From SYFY01 sp031385325 (lineage in GTDB: Bacteria; Pseudomonadota; Gammaproteobacteria; Pseudomonadales; Azotimanducaceae): a stretch of DNA of 64,000 bases. The DNA is taken from the NCBI GenBank assembly GCA_031385325.1, contig JANNBJ010000170.1:1-64000 (forward strand), written 5' to 3'. Position numbers and translations under genes: made by a program. The notes beneath the pieces are model-generated. The model was given only the letters and a program-made list of their open reading frames with translations, was not told where the DNA came from and ran no database searches. Positions 61,081 through 64,000 of this stretch are shown in pieces; the first letter of the stretch is position 1; every line of letters begins with the position of its first letter.

Positions 61081-61671
61081 TTGCAACCGCCGAACCAAAG
61101 CGATTCATTGGTCAGCAGGCGCCTTGCCTGCCTGGTCCCGACTTTTCACCGGCGACCGCTTTGCCTGAGTCTTGTCTGCCTGGCTCTGAGCTTTACAACC
61201 CAACCCGCACTGGCAGCGGAGCCGAGCACGAGCCCGGTCGCTGTGGACGAAGAAGAACCGATCACCATCCATGCTGATCGCGCCTGGGAAGATGCCGACG
61301 GCAAGATCATGCATCTGGAAGGTCATTTTGTGATGCGAACGTCGGAGTGGGAAGTGAAGGCTGACCGTGCGCAGGTTGAGGGGCCGGTTGAAGCGCCGGA
61401 CCGCATCATCAGTTATGGCAATCCGGCGAGCATCCGCGTCAGCATGGGTGGTGAAAATCCTGTCGACGGTGTCGGCTACAGTCGCAAGATCATCTATCAG
61501 TACGAGAAAAAACTGCTCGAGTTACATCAGGACGCCCGGCTTGAGATGGACAATGTCACCGTCACGAGCAAAGCCATCATCTACGATGTCGGCAATCGAC
61601 GGCTCATCTCCAGCGGCAAAGACGGTGTCGAATTCGAACTGCGACCGGAGGGCAAGGGCGCAGGAGAATGA
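61081..61671 (+). CDS. lptA: LptA/OstA-domain periplasmic protein
   Basis: A protein of up to 196 residues with a basic N-terminus and signal peptide (CLSLVCLALSFTTQPALAA, then AEPSTS) and an OstA/LptA beta-jellyroll: EPITIHADRAWEDADGKIMHLEGHFVMRTSEWEVKADRAQVE (quoted in parts: ITIHADRAW, MRTSEWEVKADRAQVE) and IIYQYEKKLLELHQDARLEM. These are the repeating strands that bridge lipids between membranes in the Lpt path. The TTG at 61081 is the only likely start and has no strong ribosome site. It is divergent from lptF and ends two bases from the convergent HIT gene. Confidence 0.8.
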   Translation: MQPPNQSDSLVSRRLACLVPTFHRRPLCLSLVCLALSFTTQPALAAEPSTSPVAVDEEEPITIHADRAWEDADGKIMHLEGHFVMRTSEWEVKADRAQVEGPVEAPDRIISYGNPASIRVSMGGENPVDGVGYSRKIIYQYEKKLLELHQDARLEMDNVTVTSKAIIYDVGNRRLISSGKDGVEFELRPEGKGAGE

Positions 61672-61673
61672 AT

Positions 61674-62120
61674 CTATCCCTGCGTGCCCGAATCCGGCCA
61701 GTACGGTTTGAGATGCTGAATCAAGGATTGGCGTAACACGACATCAGGCGCCGGTCCTGCTGCCAACTGGGGCAGTGCCGGCCAACCCGCATCCACAAAG
61801 GTGCCACCGCCAAACTCACGCGAGCGGTCATAACGTGGCAGCACATGAAAGTGCACATGCGGATCAACCATCATCAGCATCATGTAGTTGATGCGCTGAT
61901 ACCCGAACGCTCTGGTGAGCATGGTCTCAATGCCGGTGACCATGAGTCCCTGTTCGACAAACGCAGCCGGACTGATGTCCGAGTAGCGCAGCACATCCTC
62001 TTTGCAGACCAGAACCAGCGCGCCCAAGGTCGCCTGCTGCGGGCGCAACAACACACTCCAGTACCGGCCGTCATGAATCAGCGTATCGGGATAACCAAAC
62101 TTGACCAGCGTGTCATGCAT
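61674..62120 (-). CDS. HIT-family hydrolase/transferase
   Basis: A 148-residue histidine-triad protein. The triad is His 88, His 90 and His 92 in DPHVHFHVLPRY, with the upstream NYMMLMMV strand. Members hydrolyse or transfer nucleotides (Hint, Ap4A hydrolase, GalT-like). The ATG is at 62120. It follows a nucleotidyltransferase gene on the same strand by 46 bases. It could act on a nucleotide-linked head group, but a housekeeping nucleotide hydrolase is equally possible. Confidence 0.88.
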   Translation of the reverse strand: MHDTLVKFGYPDTLIHDGRYWSVLLRPQQATLGALVLVCKEDVLRYSDISPAAFVEQGLMVTGIETMLTRAFGYQRINYMMLMMVDPHVHFHVLPRYDRSREFGGGTFVDAGWPALPQLAAGPAPDVVLRQSLIQHLKPYWPDSGTQG

Positions 62121-62166
62121 GATGAGCCTCGATCCGTTCTGTCAATGAATTGTCAGTACTTGCCTG

Positions 62167-62937
62167 TCAGCCCGCTGTCCGTTCAAGCTGTCCGACTGCG
62201 CTGCGCCTGTGTTCCCACCAGCCGGGTACAACCTTCGAGGCATGGGCCAGATCCTTGGCATCATCAATCTCGCACCAGGCGTGACCATTGGTCCCCACCG
62301 TCCCCACAAGACCCCGGTCCGCCAGCGCGTCGATGGCCGACAGGTACCAGCGCTTGAGTGTGGATTCATTGGCCATCATCAATTCAAGTTGATCGCGGAA
62401 CAGCTGCGCGCCTTCTTCCGTAAACCGCATCATGCCGATGGATTCGCCACTCACCGCGTTCACGTCGAGCCGCTTGTCAACGCGCAGCAGTCGCTCACCA
62501 TCGAGGATCACTTTCATGTCATCGGCGTCATAGGCAGGCTTTCGATTCGTGACCAGCGTGATCGGGAAGCGCATGGGCGCAGCCAACAGTCGTGCAAACA
62601 CTTCCGGCTCGAACATCGTGTCACCGTTGACGATGACAAAGGGCTGATGCATTTCATGCCGGACGATCCAGCAGGTACCGAGATTATCGGAGTGGGCATA
62701 AAACGGGTTGTGCGAAACACGCACGGGTAGCGGTTTGAAGTTTTCGGCAATGGCACGCACCTTGGCCGCCTGAAAGCCGGAGACGACGACGACTTCGGTC
62801 GCTCCGCCTGCCTGCAGCGACATCAACTGCCACTCCAGCGCGGATCGATCGCCCAGCTGGAGCGCGCACTTTGGCGTTTCTTCGGTATGAGGTAACAGCC
62901 GTCGGCCCTGACCCGCACTGAGGATGATGACTTTCAT
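62167..62937 (-). CDS. Sugar- or alcohol-phosphate nucleotidyltransferase
   Basis: A 256-residue nucleotidyltransferase. The nucleotide-binding loop is ILSAGQGRRLLPHTEETPKCAL (short form LSAGQGRRL at 6-14), the metal site begins at VNGDTMFEPEVF, and WCEIDDAKDLAHA is the late acidic motif. The pattern is like inositol-1-phosphate or phosphocholine (LicC-like) cytidylyltransferases. It would supply an NDP- or CDP-linked head group, and the CDP-alcohol phosphatidyltransferase at 56677-57855 is a natural partner. The ATG at 62937 is preceded by a weak ribosome site. Confidence 0.88.
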   Translation of the reverse strand: MKVIILSAGQGRRLLPHTEETPKCALQLGDRSALEWQLMSLQAGGATEVVVVSGFQAAKVRAIAENFKPLPVRVSHNPFYAHSDNLGTCWIVRHEMHQPFVIVNGDTMFEPEVFARLLAAPMRFPITLVTNRKPAYDADDMKVILDGERLLRVDKRLDVNAVSGESIGMMRFTEEGAQLFRDQLELMMANESTLKRWYLSAIDALADRGLVGTVGTNGHAWCEIDDAKDLAHASKVVPGWWEHRRSAVGQLERTAG

Positions 62938-63051
62938 GGAATTTTTCCGGACTGACTGACTACGCCCAAGGTTGATTGATCACGTGGTTTCAGGAACTGC
63001 GTGACACGGCTTCTCTGCAGGGCGGCAAGTTACCACACCAGCGCGCGCGCT

Positions 63052-64000
63052 TCAGCCAGCAGGCAGGCTGCGAATATGACCGGCCAGACGAAAGGCCAGG
63101 GCCATGATGGTCAGCGTGGGGTTGGCCCAGCCACTGGTCGGAAACACTGACGAACCCGCGACAAAAAGATTGGCATAGCCATGTACCGCACAATTGGCGT
63201 CGACCACGCCCTGGCGTGGATCTGAACTCATGCGCGTGGTGCCCATGTGATGGAACCCGCCCAACGGGTGATTACCCACCGTCGGATCAACGGGCCAGTC
63301 CGAACCACCGCTCGCCACCCATTCCTCAACCTCCAGCCGACCGAGCCCGGTACGTCGAAGTTCACCATCGAGCAGGTTGCCCAAGGTGCGAACCGTATGT
63401 TTGTCGATCTCGCTGAAACGCCAGTCGAGATTCGCCAGTGGCACACCATGCCGATCAACACGATCCGAAAGCAGGACCCGACTGGCGGGGTTTGGTGCCT
63501 GCTCTCCCCTCACCATGACACTGAGCACCCGATCGCCTCGACCTGCCTTCAAGCGTTCCACCTGTGGCCGCAGCCATTCGCGATACAGCAGCCGGGTATC
63601 GCGATACCAGTGCCAAAGCCGGCGATTGGTATTGGTGGGTGAGAGATCGTGTTTCAGACTTTGGTACAGCGCCTTGGCGCGTGGTACACCGCGTTCAGGG
63701 TCACGCTGCAACTTGAAGGTGACGGCGCTATTGAGCAGCCCTTGTTGACGCTGGCACTCGGCGGCAATCCGCAGTGCCGGCGCAACCGGCACATGACCAC
63801 GTGGATGGCGCATGCGGAAGGCGTCCCAGATCGCCAGTCCGTTGGGACCGTGGATGCGTCCGAGGCGGCCGTGCGGATGCTCCATGAAACAGCGTCCGAC
63901 CTGATCATGCCGGTTTCCCAGCCCGGCTGATTCAACGCCTCGGGAAGCGAGCAATAGCCGTGGATTTTCGATGCCACCACAGGCCAGGACAATGATGCGT
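63052..64000 (-). CDS. GMC-family oxidoreductase, C-terminal part (cut by window edge)
   Basis: The last 315 residues of a glucose-methanol-choline oxidoreductase. The frame is open to the window end (upstream RIIVLACGGIENPRLLLA is the FAD-binding motif region). The C-terminal GMC signature is present: GGFHHMGTTRMSSDPRQGVVD, then VHGYANLFVAGSSVFPTSGWANPTLTIMALAFRLA (quoted in parts: LFVAGSSVFPTSGWANPT), with the catalytic His in HHMG. Members oxidise alcohols with FAD. A link to the sphingolipid genes is only suggested by position. Confidence 0.9.
   Translation of the reverse strand, partial: RIIVLACGGIENPRLLLASRGVESAGLGNRHDQVGRCFMEHPHGRLGRIHGPNGLAIWDAFRMRHPRGHVPVAPALRIAAECQRQQGLLNSAVTFKLQRDPERGVPRAKALYQSLKHDLSPTNTNRRLWHWYRDTRLLYREWLRPQVERLKAGRGDRVLSVMVRGEQAPNPASRVLLSDRVDRHGVPLANLDWRFSEIDKHTVRTLGNLLDGELRRTGLGRLEVEEWVASGGSDWPVDPTVGNHPLGGFHHMGTTRMSSDPRQGVVDANCAVHGYANLFVAGSSVFPTSGWANPTLTIMALAFRLAGHIRSLPAG

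Noticed and set aside
1..64000. CRISPR arrays, tRNA, rRNA, insertion sequences, prophage
   Set aside because: Read through both strands and found no spaced repeats, no tRNA-like cloverleaf, no transposase or integrase and no phage structural gene.

Overview
The window looks like the chromosome of a free-living, GC-rich Gram-negative bacterium, most likely a member of the Pseudomonadota (possibly an uncultured gammaproteobacterium). The support is LptF/LptG/LptA-type genes, a BtuB-type TonB receptor under a cobalamin riboswitch, LigA/LigB-type dioxygenase subunits, MAPEG, YceI and Yip1 proteins, and many flavin- and P450-dependent catabolic enzymes. I saw no rRNA, tRNA, insertion sequence, CRISPR array or phage gene. 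No classical transcription factor is visible in 64 kb.

Layout. Bases 1-4528 hold small single genes: a cut membrane protein, two VOC proteins, an HD phosphohydrolase, a MAPEG protein, DUF899, a methyltransferase and DUF924. The MAPEG and methyltransferase genes each carry an apparent one-base frameshift. Bases 4586-16284 (minus strand) form a tightly coupled 11-gene oxidative operon: amidohydrolase, two P450s, two SDRs, a metal-dependent hydrolase, SnoaL-like, Rieske oxygenase, LLM flavin monooxygenase, Baeyer-Villiger monooxygenase and PhyH dioxygenase. An orphan molybdenum hydroxylase large subunit is divergent from it. Bases 18823-26592 carry a methyltransferase, an HlyD adaptor, a C39 peptidase-ABC exporter, a zinc peptidase with a repeat-rich C-terminus and an MFS transporter. 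Bases 26536-29272 carry LigB, LigA and an aldehyde dehydrogenase. Bases 29377-31749 carry a cytochrome b561-YceI fusion with MauE and MauD. A cobalamin riboswitch and btuB follow, then a mixed region up to 40727.

Bases 40878-41219 encode an ArsC-family selenoprotein: an in-frame TGA forms a Sec-x-x-Cys motif and is followed by a well-formed bacterial SECIS hairpin. Bases 41231-48654 (minus strand) are a second catabolic set: a sodium symporter, flavin monooxygenase, CMD protein, LLM oxidoreductase, class III CoA-transferase, SDR and enoyl-CoA hydratase.

Bases 50202-64000 are the most striking part. A fatty acyl-AMP ligase, an NAD-dependent epimerase-like reductase, an acyl carrier protein and a serine palmitoyltransferase-like enzyme match four of the five genes known to make ceramide in Caulobacter. 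They meet a convergent set (a lipid/polysaccharide flippase, a degenerate nucleotidyltransferase and a CDP-alcohol phosphatidyltransferase), followed by a metallophosphoesterase, LptG, LptF, an LptA/OstA-domain protein, a HIT protein, a sugar/alcohol-phosphate nucleotidyltransferase and a GMC oxidoreductase. My inference is a locus for making a head-grouped sphingolipid, possibly with its own Lpt-like route to the outer membrane.
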